From positions 1 to 51,157 of the forward strand of contig CABXTC010000007.1 in NCBI GenBank assembly GCA_902515095.1: a DNA stretch of 51,157 nt. The letters are read 5' to 3'. Source of the stretch: an uncultured Pelagibacteraceae bacterium (GTDB lineage Bacteria; Pseudomonadota; Alphaproteobacteria; Pelagibacterales; Pelagibacteraceae). Made by a program: the position numbers and the translations under genes. Shown piece after piece: positions 1 through 8,090 of the stretch (the first letter of the stretch is position 1; each line of letters begins with the position of its first letter). The notes below the pieces were generated by a model. That model saw nothing but the letters and a program-made list of their open reading frames with translations, ran no database searches and had not been told where the DNA came from.

Positions 1-226
1 TTGTGATTTTACCCAAACATCCTATTTCATGTAAAACAGGAGGATTTGTATCATCAAAATTTTTTATTGTTTTTGGCTGAACCATGCCAATATATTTATC
101 AGATTTCATACTATCATTAATCATTTCTACATATCTTGGTTCAAAAATATTTAGAGGTACAGTAGTTTTGGGAAATATAATAAAATTACTTAATGGAAAA
201 ATAGGTATTATTTTTGGAAGATTCAT
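1..226 (-). CDS. LON substrate-binding domain protein, N-terminal part (runs off window)
   Basis: Reading leftward from an ATG at 226, an open frame without a stop reaches base 1, giving the first 75 residues. They begin MNLPKIIPIFPLSNFIIFPK and continue with PLNIFEPRYVEM and a YIGMVQPK segment, the signature of the LON N-terminal (PUA-like) domain found at the front of Lon protease and in stand-alone LON-domain proteins. The usual stand-alone alphaproteobacterial form is about 200 residues without ATPase or protease domains. Whether those follow here cannot be seen, so Lon itself is not excluded. An open plus-strand frame at 84-269 is the shadow of this gene. It diverges from the sulfotransferase across a 54-bp spacer. 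Confidence 0.85.
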   Translation of the reverse strand, partial: MNLPKIIPIFPLSNFIIFPKTTVPLNIFEPRYVEMINDSMKSDKYIGMVQPKTIKNFDDTNPPVLHEIGCLGKIT

Positions 227-280
227 AAATTTATTTAGGTATATATTAATAATATTAAAAAAATTTTAAAGAATAAATAA

Positions 281-1129
281 ATGATTATTTGGCTCTCATC
301 CTACCCTAAAAATGGAAATACATGGTTAAGATCATTAATTAGTGCCTATTATTATACTAATGATGGTTTTTTTTTAGGTGATCAACAATTAAAAAATATT
401 AGTCAATTTCCAATAAAAAAATATCTTGAAAGCTTTAAATATGACCCAGGAAAAGCTGGAGATACAGTACGATTATGGCTTGCAGCCCAAGAGAAAATTA
501 ATCTAGATAAAAAAATAAGGTTTTTCAAAACACATAACGCTTTAGTGAAAATAGATCAAAACGACTTTACCAACCAAAAAAATACACTTGGTGGCATCTA
601 TATTGTTAGAGATCCAAGGAATGTTCTAGACTCTATGTCCAGGCATTTTCAAATTAATTATGATAAAGCGCTAAATGTTATGTTAAATGAAAAAAATTTT
701 ATTTACGATTTTAAAAAAAAAAATGATTACAGTGACTATCAGTTTATAAGTTCTTGGGAAAAAAATTATCAATCTTGGAAAAATAATAAATTAATACCAA
801 CTAAATTTTTAAGATATGAAGATTTATTAAATGAAACTTTTTTTGTATTTAAGGAGATAATAGAATTTATAGATAAATTAACTAATAATAAAAGTGGATT
901 TAGTAGAGAAAAAGCAAAAAATGCTGTTCAAAGTACATCTTTTGAAAATTTGAAAAAGATCGAGGAAACCAAAGGATTTGGAGAATTTATTATTTCTCGT
1001 AAAGAAAAGAAAAAAATACCTTTTTTTCATTTGGGGCCTAAAAATAAATGGCAAGAAAATTTTGATACTAAATTTGTTGAAAAATTAAACAATATTTTTG
1101 AAAAAAATTTAACTGAATTAAATTATTAA
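281..1129 (+). CDS. Sulfotransferase family protein
   Basis: This 282-residue protein looks like a PAPS-dependent sulfotransferase (Sulfotransfer_1 family). The 5'-phosphosulfate loop is at residues 8-17 (YPKNGNTWLR), a KTHN motif follows at 83-86, and the 3'-phosphate-binding segment is at 108-123 (IVRDPRNVLDSMSRHF). A GPKNKW segment near the C-terminus fits the last PAPS contact. Such enzymes move sulfate from PAPS to a hydroxyl or amine, often on glycans or lipids; the acceptor cannot be read here. There is no signal peptide or membrane segment, so it is probably cytosolic. The next gene is tRNA-Gly, so the context gives no pathway. Confidence 0.82.
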   Translation: MIIWLSSYPKNGNTWLRSLISAYYYTNDGFFLGDQQLKNISQFPIKKYLESFKYDPGKAGDTVRLWLAAQEKINLDKKIRFFKTHNALVKIDQNDFTNQKNTLGGIYIVRDPRNVLDSMSRHFQINYDKALNVMLNEKNFIYDFKKKNDYSDYQFISSWEKNYQSWKNNKLIPTKFLRYEDLLNETFFVFKEIIEFIDKLTNNKSGFSREKAKNAVQSTSFENLKKIEETKGFGEFIISRKEKKKIPFFHLGPKNKWQENFDTKFVEKLNNIFEKNLTELNY

Positions 1130-1153
1130 GAATTTAATTTCTATAAATGTCTC

Positions 1154-1182
1154 TTGCTTAATTCAAAAAAAAACACTATTTT
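1154..1182 (+). promoter_or_regulatory. Putative promoter of tRNA-Gly
   Basis: TTGCTT at 1154-1159 and TATTTT at 1177-1182 are separated by exactly 17 bp in the 70-bp spacer before the tRNA. A start about 7 bp after the -10 box would lie near 1189, giving a roughly 10-nt 5' leader to be removed by RNase P. The assignment is by spacing and box similarity only, in AT-rich DNA where chance matches are common. Confidence 0.4.
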
Positions 1183-1199
1183 TATTGTTTAAATAACAA

Positions 1200-1274
1200 G
1201 CGGGCATAGCTCAGTGGTAGAGCGTCTCGTTGCCAACGAGAAGGTCGAGGGTTCGACCCCCTTTGCCCGCTCCA
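1200..1274 (+). tRNA. tRNA-Gly (anticodon GCC)
   Basis: The sequence folds as a complete cloverleaf. The acceptor GCGGGCA (1200-1206) pairs with TGCCCGC (1264-1270), the D-arm is GCTC...GAGC, the anticodon stem TCTCG/CGAGA encloses the loop TTGCCAA with anticodon GCC at 1232-1234, and the T-arm contains GGTTCGA. A discriminator T and an encoded CCA (1272-1274) follow. GCC reads GGC and GGU glycine codons. The next start codon begins only 8 bp after the CCA. Confidence 0.97.
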
Positions 1275-1282
1275 TTAAAATT

Positions 1283-1627
1283 ATGAGTGATTTATTAGAA
1301 AAAAAATGTGTTCCTTGTGAGGGTGGAGTCCAAGCTTTTGATATTTCTGAAATTCATAAATATCAAAAAAAGGTAGATGGATGGGAAATTGTTCAAAATG
1401 AGAGCAAAGCTTATCTTCTAGAAAAAAAGTTTAAATTTAAAAATTTTTTAGAAAGTCAAAAATTTATTAATGCAGTAGGAAAAGTTTCAGAGGAAGAGGG
1501 TCATCATCCAGATATTATGTTTGGATGGGGATATGCTAAAATTAATATCACCACTCATGCAATAGAGGGTTTATCTGAAAATGACTTCATACTAGCTGCT
1601 AAAATTGATCGAATAATTAATGTCTAA
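1283..1627 (+). CDS. phhB: 4a-hydroxytetrahydrobiopterin dehydratase (pterin carbinolamine dehydratase)
   Basis: This 114-residue protein matches the pterin-4a-carbinolamine dehydratase family in length and motifs: EEEGHHPDI at 70-78, with the paired catalytic histidines at 74-75, then W82, the TH at 91-92, and the closing GLSENDFILAAKID. The family dehydrates 4a-hydroxytetrahydropterin during tetrahydropterin recycling; some bacterial members instead act with molybdopterin cofactors. No phenylalanine hydroxylase lies nearby, so the pterin is unknown. The frame stays open upstream into the tRNA, but ATG 1283 is the first start outside it and matches the family length. No Shine-Dalgarno is visible in the 8-nt gap. 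The 3' end overlaps convergent purH by 11 bp. Confidence 0.9.
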   Translation: MSDLLEKKCVPCEGGVQAFDISEIHKYQKKVDGWEIVQNESKAYLLEKKFKFKNFLESQKFINAVGKVSEEEGHHPDIMFGWGYAKINITTHAIEGLSENDFILAAKIDRIINV

Positions 1628-3152
1628 AATGTCTAGTTTTAGAAAAAACTAAAATAGTATCTGTATCATTTGCAAATTTAATTATTTCTTTATCTCTAAT
1701 AGAACCAGCGGGTTGAATAATTGCACTAACACCTGATTGAACTAACCTTTCGATACCATCTACAAAAGGAAAAAAAGCATCTGACGCTGCAATAATTTCT
1801 GTATTATTATTAAAAAATTTTTTCATTTTATCAATTGCAATTTGACAGCTATCAAGTCTACTTGGTTGTCCAGATCCTATACCAATTGTCGACATATCGC
1901 TTGCAAGAACAATTGCATTTGATTTTACATGGCGACATACATTGAATGCAAATATTAAGTTATTAAATTGTAATTTGTTTGGTTTTCTTTTTGAGACAAC
2001 GTGAAAATTTTTTTTTGAAAATACTTTACTATCTTCAGATTGTATAAGGGTGAAACTATCTAGAGAATTAAATTTTAAAATTTCACTAAATGAAATATTG
2101 GACGAGTCTATAAGTCTTAGATTTTTTTTTAATTTTAGGGTTCGAAGTGCTTTTTTATCAAAACCCCTAGCGATTATTACTTCAAGAAAAATTTTATTAA
2201 GCTCCAAAGCTATTTTTTCGGTAATTTTATAATTACATGAAACAATTCCACCAAAAGCACTTAGAGGATCGCTTTGTAACGCTAATTTAAAACTACTTAA
2301 ATGATTTTTCTTAGTAGATGCACCACAAGGATTTCCATGTTTTACAATAACAGTGCCTGTATTTTTTGGAAAGGTTCTTGAAATATTAAGTGCAGAAAAA
2401 ATATCATTATAATTATTAAAACTTAAAGTTTTTCCATGTATTTGATTAATTTTATTTTTTATGTTTTGAGAATATAATGCACTTTCTTGATGAGGATTTT
2501 CACCATATCGCAAATTTTCTATTAAGTTAGTATGAATTATTTTCTTTTTTGGAAATTTAATGTTGTCAAGTTTATTCAAGTAATTTGATATTACAGAATC
2601 GTAATAAGCAGTTTCATTGAAAGCTATCCTAGACATCTTTTGTCTAAACTTTAAACTAGTTTTACCTTTATTTTTTTTTAGTTCATTAATTAATTCTGAA
2701 TATTGATCTGTAGATGTAATTACAGTTACATCGTGATAATTTTTTGCTGCCGCTCTAACCATGGTTGGACCACCAATATCTATATTTTCTATTATTTTTT
2801 TGTGGTTATTTGTTTCTTTTATAGTTTTTTCAAAAGGATAAAAATTTACTACAACTAAATCAATATTTTCAAAATTATTTCTTTTCATATCATTAAGGTG
2901 AGAACTATCATTTCTTTTATTCAAAATTCCAGAGTGTATTTTAGGATGTAATGTTTTAACTCTTCCATCAAGTATTTCATTAAATCCTGTAAAATTTGAA
3001 ACTTCTAAACATCTTATTTTAAATTTTTGAATCTCTTTAAAGGTTCCACCAGAACTAATTATTTTAATATTATTCTTTTTTAATTCTTGTAAAAGTGGCT
3101 TTAAACTAGACTTATCAGATAAAGATATTAAGGCTGATTTAATTTTTTTCAT
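1617..3152 (-). CDS. purH: Bifunctional AICAR formyltransferase / IMP cyclohydrolase
   Basis: This 511-residue protein has the normal length and two-domain plan of PurH. Residues 1 to about 130 form the MGS-like IMP cyclohydrolase domain, which starts with ALISLSDKS and contains GRVKTLHPKIH. The rest is the AICAR transformylase domain, with NLRYGENPHQ, KHGNPCGAS and a C-terminal ASDAFFPFVDG segment. It performs the last two steps of purine synthesis: formylation of AICAR by 10-formyl-THF, then closure to IMP. Its ATG shares one base with the stop of the upstream heparinase-like gene (TAATG), implying translational coupling. FolD, which helps supply the one-carbon donor, is encoded 12 kb away in this window. 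Confidence 0.96.
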   Translation of the reverse strand: MKKIKSALISLSDKSSLKPLLQELKKNNIKIISSGGTFKEIQKFKIRCLEVSNFTGFNEILDGRVKTLHPKIHSGILNKRNDSSHLNDMKRNNFENIDLVVVNFYPFEKTIKETNNHKKIIENIDIGGPTMVRAAAKNYHDVTVITSTDQYSELINELKKNKGKTSLKFRQKMSRIAFNETAYYDSVISNYLNKLDNIKFPKKKIIHTNLIENLRYGENPHQESALYSQNIKNKINQIHGKTLSFNNYNDIFSALNISRTFPKNTGTVIVKHGNPCGASTKKNHLSSFKLALQSDPLSAFGGIVSCNYKITEKIALELNKIFLEVIIARGFDKKALRTLKLKKNLRLIDSSNISFSEILKFNSLDSFTLIQSEDSKVFSKKNFHVVSKRKPNKLQFNNLIFAFNVCRHVKSNAIVLASDMSTIGIGSGQPSRLDSCQIAIDKMKKFFNNNTEIIAASDAFFPFVDGIERLVQSGVSAIIQPAGSIRDKEIIKFANDTDTILVFSKTRHFRH

Positions 3153-4777
3153 TATATCTTTTTAATTTCCCATTTAATATTTTCTTCTTCATTATTTGAT
3201 ATCCCAGATATAAAAATATTTTGATTTTCAATATATGAATTTTTATTACCGAAGTATAAACCATTATCAATATTTATATCATAATTATCACACGTGAATT
3301 TCCATCCCTCCTCATCTAATTCTATTAAAATTGATTTATTATTTTGAGTTTTCATTAATCTAATACTTGGATCTAAATGAAATCTGATTTCAAATTTATA
3401 ATTGTTATTTGTTTTCTTTTTAATAATTTGATCAATCCCTATAAATGTCATTTGATCAGGATAAAATTCAATATTTCTCTTATGTATTGAATTATATTTT
3501 TTTAAATATCCATCATGAGCAGCAGAAATTTTCCAATAATTTTTATCAAATACAAAGTTTTTTTCAGTTATCTTTAAACCTGTCTTTAGAATCCACATAT
3601 CTTTTTTTTGAAGAAACTTACATGATGAATTGTCATCAATTACTAATGTACTATGTGTTGCAGAAGATTTTGAAAGCTCTTTGAATTTTTGATTACCCTT
3701 TTTGTAGTATCCACAATTGCTAATTAGTTTTTTTCCTTTTGAAATTATTTCAAAGGACAAAGCACCTGATTGGTAGTCCTCTGAATAGTTTATATCCGGA
3801 GAGGATCCAGTATCCATTGCTAAACAAATTTTCTTATTCCGTAAAATTGTATAACCACAGTAATCTTTCCTATCATTTTTAAATTTATATCCTAATCTTT
3901 TCAGGTAATTATCAAAATTTTGATTATGAGAATTATTATTTCCATTAAATAAAAGGTTAACCTCGGTGTTTTGCCAAAAATAAGCATAAGCTTGACCTAA
4001 ATAATATATTGTTTCATCTATATGTTCTGGAACTTCAAATAGAGATTCTTTAAACCATTCTCTAATTAGTATGAAATATTTTAAATAAAAAATTTGCTGG
4101 CTTATATTTCTTGATCTTGAAAAACCTTGATTATCTATTGAGTGTTTTAAAATTTTTTTTAAAAAATTTAATCCAAAATTTAAATAATTTTTTTCAATCT
4201 TATAACTCAGCCCTACCAAAATAATTGCTGAACAACCAATTATTTTGTCTTCCAAACTTTTAGAATTTTTAATTTCATTTATCAAATGATTTGTTTGCTT
4301 TTGAATCATGTGATTGAATATTGATTTATATTCATCATTACTCTCATTATAGGTAAGATGATGGTTGGATAACCATGAAATTATTCGTTTTGCAGTGATA
4401 TCAAATTCCCAACTCTTTTTTTTATAATTACCATTTTTGTGTATCCAATCCGAAATAACTATTTGTGCTGATTTTTTTGAAGATTTTAAATCTAGACTAA
4501 AAAACCAGAAGAAATTATTTAATTTTTTAAACTCTCTTGATTTTGAATCGTTCTCCCAAATAATATTTAAATCTAACTCATCAATTTTATATTTTTTATT
4601 TTGATAATTGATTAAAGACGATAGTAAATGAGGACTTGGTTTATAATTAAAATCAATTTCTAATGTTTTGGAAATTTTTTTTTCATAAAAACTTGAGTTC
4701 TTATAAATATTTTTAAAATTCTCTCCAATTATATCTATTATGTTGTTGAAAGTCCTAAAAAATCCATTTAACAACAT
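3152..4777 (-). CDS. Heparinase II/III-like family protein
   Basis: This 541-residue protein resembles the alphaproteobacterial heparinase II/III-like family. The N-terminal two-thirds looks like an alpha-helical toroid, with RIISWLSNH and an FSRSRNISQQ segment. A beta-rich C-terminal region then begins near YCGYTILRNKK, with MDTGSSP, the GALSFE segment and an ATHSTLVIDD stretch. Family members are polysaccharide lyases or related enzymes. No signal peptide is visible, which is unusual for an enzyme acting on external glycan, so the substrate is uncertain. It starts 1 bp after rpe ends and overlaps purH by one base. This rpe-heparinase-purH order recurs in alphaproteobacteria as I recall it. 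Confidence 0.75.
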   Translation of the reverse strand: MLLNGFFRTFNNIIDIIGENFKNIYKNSSFYEKKISKTLEIDFNYKPSPHLLSSLINYQNKKYKIDELDLNIIWENDSKSREFKKLNNFFWFFSLDLKSSKKSAQIVISDWIHKNGNYKKKSWEFDITAKRIISWLSNHHLTYNESNDEYKSIFNHMIQKQTNHLINEIKNSKSLEDKIIGCSAIILVGLSYKIEKNYLNFGLNFLKKILKHSIDNQGFSRSRNISQQIFYLKYFILIREWFKESLFEVPEHIDETIYYLGQAYAYFWQNTEVNLLFNGNNNSHNQNFDNYLKRLGYKFKNDRKDYCGYTILRNKKICLAMDTGSSPDINYSEDYQSGALSFEIISKGKKLISNCGYYKKGNQKFKELSKSSATHSTLVIDDNSSCKFLQKKDMWILKTGLKITEKNFVFDKNYWKISAAHDGYLKKYNSIHKRNIEFYPDQMTFIGIDQIIKKKTNNNYKFEIRFHLDPSIRLMKTQNNKSILIELDEEGWKFTCDNYDINIDNGLYFGNKNSYIENQNIFISGISNNEEENIKWEIKKI

Positions 4778-4778
4778 T

Positions 4779-5438
4779 CTACACTTCTTTAAGTGTTTCT
4801 ATATTTTTTTTTATATTTCCATTATTTTCTTTAAAAATTGTTGTTCCTGATACAAGAATATTTGCTCCAGCATTTATCACATCTCTTGAATTTTCAAAAT
4901 TTATTCCACCGTCTACTTCAATGTCATAGTTGTAATTTTTTTCCTCTTTAATTTTTTTTAATGATTTAATTTTTTCTATGACATCAGGAATAAATTTTTG
5001 ACCACCAAAACCAGGGTAAACACTCATAACTAAAATTAAATCTATATATTTCAATTCTTTTTCAATTGTACTTATTTTTGTGTTTGGATTTAATGAAACT
5101 CCTACTTTCTTCTTTAAATCTTTAATATGCTTGATAGAATCCTTTAAGTTGTCTGTAGCCTCAGGATGAATAGTAATTATATCTGCACCAGCATCAGCAT
5201 AAGCTGCAATATACTTATGGACTGGAGAAATCATTAAATGTACATCAAATAGTATTGAGGCGTGTTTTTTTAAAGCCTTAATCACTGGAGGACCGATAGT
5301 TAAATTTGGAACAAAGTGACCATCCATAACATCCACATGAATCATATCAGCTCCAGCCTCTTCTAATCTTTTAATTTCGTTGCCTAATTGACTAAAGTCA
5401 GCTGATAGAATTGAGGGTGATATTTGTATTTTTTTCAT
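4779..5438 (-). CDS. rpe: Ribulose-phosphate 3-epimerase
   Basis: This 219-residue TIM-barrel protein has the standard Rpe features: SPSILSADF at the N-terminus, HVDVMDGHFVPNLTIGP with metal-binding His and Asp, the FDVHLMI strand, the loop MSVYPGFGGQKF, and the late EVDGGI with a catalytic Asp. It interconverts ribulose-5-phosphate and xylulose-5-phosphate in the pentose phosphate pathway. It heads a tight minus-strand run of rpe, the heparinase-like gene and purH. Supplying pentose phosphate upstream of PRPP and purines may be why the order is kept, but that is inference. Confidence 0.96.
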   Translation of the reverse strand: MKKIQISPSILSADFSQLGNEIKRLEEAGADMIHVDVMDGHFVPNLTIGPPVIKALKKHASILFDVHLMISPVHKYIAAYADAGADIITIHPEATDNLKDSIKHIKDLKKKVGVSLNPNTKISTIEKELKYIDLILVMSVYPGFGGQKFIPDVIEKIKSLKKIKEEKNYNYDIEVDGGINFENSRDVINAGANILVSGTTIFKENNGNIKKNIETLKEV

Positions 5439-5479
5439 TTTAAAACTGAAATTACTTGTATCAATTTTTAAAATTTTAT

Positions 5480-5824
5480 TTAATTAAAAAATTGATAAAT
5501 TTGTCTTGAAATTTCGCTTTCGAGTGGGAAAGATAACATACCCATTACAGAATAGCCTAAAATCCATGGCATTAAGTAAAATCTTATCATAAAGAAAAAC
5601 CAAGCCACATATAACGGAACTAAGGGTTGGATAATAAATGAGGGTGTCAAAATCTTGAAGAGTTTTATCAAAGGATTGGTAAATTTAACAAATACTCTCA
5701 TAAAGAAGAACTCTGAGTCCTCCCTTTGAAATATATTCATCGCAACTCTACCAATCAACGTCCACATAATTATCCCTAAAATGTAATCAATTATATAAAC
5801 CAAAGGATGGAAATTAGCAGACAT
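5480..5824 (-). CDS. YggT-like membrane protein
   Basis: This 114-residue protein has hydrophobic segments near residues 8-28 and 65-95, separated by a basic amphipathic region with TNPLIKLFKILTPSFI. That layout resembles alphaproteobacterial YggT-family proteins, in which a 'DP/NP-hydrophobic-LTPSF' element precedes the second membrane span. The function of the family is not settled; it has been linked to membrane and osmotic homeostasis. A more typical YggT is encoded at 15061-15351. The gene lies 41 bp upstream of rpe on the same strand and just downstream of the symporter terminator, so it probably has its own promoter. Confidence 0.6.
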   Translation of the reverse strand: MSANFHPLVYIIDYILGIIMWTLIGRVAMNIFQREDSEFFFMRVFVKFTNPLIKLFKILTPSFIIQPLVPLYVAWFFFMIRFYLMPWILGYSVMGMLSFPLESEISRQIYQFFN

Positions 5825-5857
5825 CTAAGAACTTATATTGGAAATTTGATTTGATTA

Positions 5858-5883
5858 AAAGGGGCGAAATTAATCGCCCCTTT
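5858..5883 (-). terminator. Rho-independent terminator after the symporter genes
   Basis: A 10-bp perfect stem, AAAGGGGCGA / TCGCCCCTTT, surrounds a 6-nt loop. It sits 10 bp beyond the symporter stop at 5894. Read on the minus strand the hairpin ends in a short T run. It is one of very few GC-rich stretches in these spacers, which strengthens the call; the symmetry could also stop transcription from the other direction. Confidence 0.85.
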
Positions 5884-5893
5884 AATAATATTT

Positions 5894-7705
5894 TTATTGT
5901 TTTCCGATGATCGATCTACCAGATGGTACTCGAACTTCGTCAACCATTCTTTGAGTTGCAGCATTTGGCTCTGAAGTTATTAAACTTACAACAACCATAG
6001 ATACCAAACTAACTGCTGAACCGAAGATACCAAACGTTAACTGTGTAATACCTAAGAATCCACTTCCACCATTTCGTACCCATATTAGGTAACCCATTCC
6101 AGAAGCAAGACCTAAAGCCATACCAGCTATAGCACCTTCTCTGTTAGCTCTTTTCCACCATACACCAAGTACAAGTGGGAAGAACAATCCAGACATCGCA
6201 AAGTCAAAAGCCCAGATTACTGAACCTAAGATACCTTGGATCTCCATTGCCGCAATAGTTGCTCCAGCAAAACCAATTACTACAAGTAATACCCTTGCAA
6301 CAACTAGTCTTTTTGCAGTTTCTGCTTTTGGATCAATGATCTTATAATAAACATCATGTGAGATCGCATTAGCAATTGCTAGAATCAAACCATCAGCTGT
6401 TGACATGGCAGCGGCCATACCTCCAGCAGCAACTAGACCTGAGATTACATATGGTAATCCAGCTATTTCTGGAGTTGCTAACACAACGGCTTTACCACCC
6501 ATGAAAAACTCATTTAATTCAAGAGTTCCATTTCCGTTAAAGTCGCTTACAAACATTAAGTTTGCTTGGTTCCAGTTTTGATACCAATCTATCGCTTGAA
6601 CATCAGCTATTGATTTACCAATAATACCTGTTGGTAATGACGGATCAATCAATGACAACTTAGATAGTGTCGCTAACATTGGAGCAGAAGAATAAAGTAG
6701 GAAGATAAAGAATAATGACCAACCTACTGATTTTCTAGCTGCTTTTACACTTGGAGTAGTAAAATATCTCATCATAACATGAGGCAATGATGCTGTTCCC
6801 ATCATCATCGCTAATGCTAATGAAATAAATGCCCAAGGTGTTGCGTTCACCGCTGAGTGAGCTTTAGTTATTCCAGCCAAACCTTTTGGCACTTCTTTTA
6901 GATTTTCAGCAGAGTTTTTAACAAAACCAAACTGAGCCTCTAATTCAGCTATTCTAGAAACTTCATCAGCTAACATGAAGTGAGGAAAGAAACCCGCACC
7001 CATTTTGTTACTGATCCAGAATACTGGTAATAAGTAAGCTATGATTAACACGATATATTGAGCTACCTGTGTCCAAGTTACCCCTCTCATACCACCAAGC
7101 ATTGAACAAAGTAAGATACTTATTAGTCCAACGTATACAGCGTATTGGAATGGGATATCAAGTGCAACAGATGCAATTGTACCTGTAGCGTTAATTTGTG
7201 CAGTCACATAGGTAAATGAAGCAACAGTTAAAACTACTACTGCAAGAAACCTAGTTAAATTACCACCGTATCTTGTACCTATAAAATCTGGAACTGTGTA
7301 ACAGCCAAATTTTCTTAGGTAAGGTGCTAATAAAGATGCGACCAATACATATCCACCAGTCCAACCTACAAGTAGTGCCATATAACCGTAACCTTTGAAG
7401 TAAATACCACCAGCCATTGCAACGAATGATGCACCAGACATCCAGTCTGCTGCAGTTGCCATTCCGTTGAACACGGTTGGTACCTGTCTTCCTGCTACGT
7501 AATACGCATCAGCTTGAGCTGTACGTGATAGATAACCAATTATAGCATAGATGGCTACTGTGAAGGCAACGAAACAAATACCAATTAATTTCGCTGTCAT
7601 ACCCATCTGCTCTCCAATTGACATAATGATTATGAAAGCTAAAAAACCACCTGTATAGATTCCATAAACCTTAGGTAAATTGTCTATAAAATTACCTTTT
7701 ATCAT
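5894..7705 (-). CDS. Sodium:solute symporter, large subunit (acetate permease-like, VC_2705 type)
   Basis: This 603-residue protein of the SSS family has about 13 hydrophobic segments and the family signature region AADWMSGASFVAMAGGI (residues 85-101), plus VPDFIGTRYGG (138-148) and GLVAAGGMAAAMSTADGL (423-440). It best matches the DUF4212-partnered subfamily related to acetate permease ActP. A loop near residue 388 carries DFNGNGTLELNEF, a textbook EF-hand-type calcium loop, between membrane segments. The start codon shares a base with the stop of the small subunit (TAATG). Acetyl-CoA synthetase less than 1 kb away makes acetate or another short-chain carboxylate the likely substrate. Confidence 0.88.
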   Translation of the reverse strand: MIKGNFIDNLPKVYGIYTGGFLAFIIIMSIGEQMGMTAKLIGICFVAFTVAIYAIIGYLSRTAQADAYYVAGRQVPTVFNGMATAADWMSGASFVAMAGGIYFKGYGYMALLVGWTGGYVLVASLLAPYLRKFGCYTVPDFIGTRYGGNLTRFLAVVVLTVASFTYVTAQINATGTIASVALDIPFQYAVYVGLISILLCSMLGGMRGVTWTQVAQYIVLIIAYLLPVFWISNKMGAGFFPHFMLADEVSRIAELEAQFGFVKNSAENLKEVPKGLAGITKAHSAVNATPWAFISLALAMMMGTASLPHVMMRYFTTPSVKAARKSVGWSLFFIFLLYSSAPMLATLSKLSLIDPSLPTGIIGKSIADVQAIDWYQNWNQANLMFVSDFNGNGTLELNEFFMGGKAVVLATPEIAGLPYVISGLVAAGGMAAAMSTADGLILAIANAISHDVYYKIIDPKAETAKRLVVARVLLVVIGFAGATIAAMEIQGILGSVIWAFDFAMSGLFFPLVLGVWWKRANREGAIAGMALGLASGMGYLIWVRNGGSGFLGITQLTFGIFGSAVSLVSMVVVSLITSEPNAATQRMVDEVRVPSGRSIIGKQ

Positions 7706-7965
7706 TAGTCATCTCCTCTTTCTGAAAAGCCAAACTCTTCATCAATTTTTTCTTGTCTATTTGCAAACCAAAAAATTAGGATTACGAAAATTCCAAGAGA
7801 ACCTTGACAAGTGAACCAATAAGTTAACGGATATCCAAATGGTCCCGTAACTTCGTTCATCTCAGCTCCAAAAAGAAAGATGCCAATAGAGAAAACAAAC
7901 CAAATTGCTAAAGTCATCATCAGCAATCCTCTGGTTTTTTCCCAGTGTTGTTCTTGTTTTGACAT
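7705..7965 (-). CDS. DUF4212 family symporter small subunit
   Basis: This 86-residue protein has two membrane spans (about residues 14-36 and 47-67) separated by a GPFGYPLTYWFTCQGS segment, and it starts MSKQEQHWEKTR. These features fit DUF4212, the small subunit always found just upstream of VC_2705-type symporters. A strong purine ribosome site (GAGAGAGG) precedes the ATG by 6 nt. Translation of the large subunit is coupled by a one-base stop/start overlap. It probably stabilises or modulates the transporter in the inner membrane. Confidence 0.88.
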   Translation of the reverse strand: MSKQEQHWEKTRGLLMMTLAIWFVFSIGIFLFGAEMNEVTGPFGYPLTYWFTCQGSLGIFVILIFWFANRQEKIDEEFGFSERGDD

Positions 7966-8009
7966 TATATACCTCTCTCTTTTAGTTATAACTGGCCAAA
8001 ACCATAACC

Positions 8010-8035
8010 ATTATAAAATAGATTTAAAGTGTTAA
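8010..8035 (-). promoter_or_regulatory. Possible promoter of the symporter operon
   Basis: On the minus strand a perfect TATAAT (8010-8015) lies about 45 bp before the DUF4212 start. The best -35-like hexamer, TTAACA (8030-8035), is only 14 bp away, shorter than the usual 17, so the -35 call is weak. A perfect 10-bp palindrome, AGTTATAACT, at 7984-7993 lies between this -10 and the gene and could be an operator. Confidence 0.3.
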
Positions 8036-8090
8036 AATTGGTAAATTTACTAGCGTTTTCTAGTTATAAGTGTCAAAAATAGGGTTTTTT

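Noticed and set aside
84..269. Plus-strand open frame of 61 codons at the window start
   Set aside because: The opposite strand encodes a clear LON domain over the same bases, so this is a shadow frame.
1214..1282. Upstream extension of the pterin dehydratase frame
   Set aside because: It begins inside the tRNA-Gly gene; the family-length start is ATG 1283.
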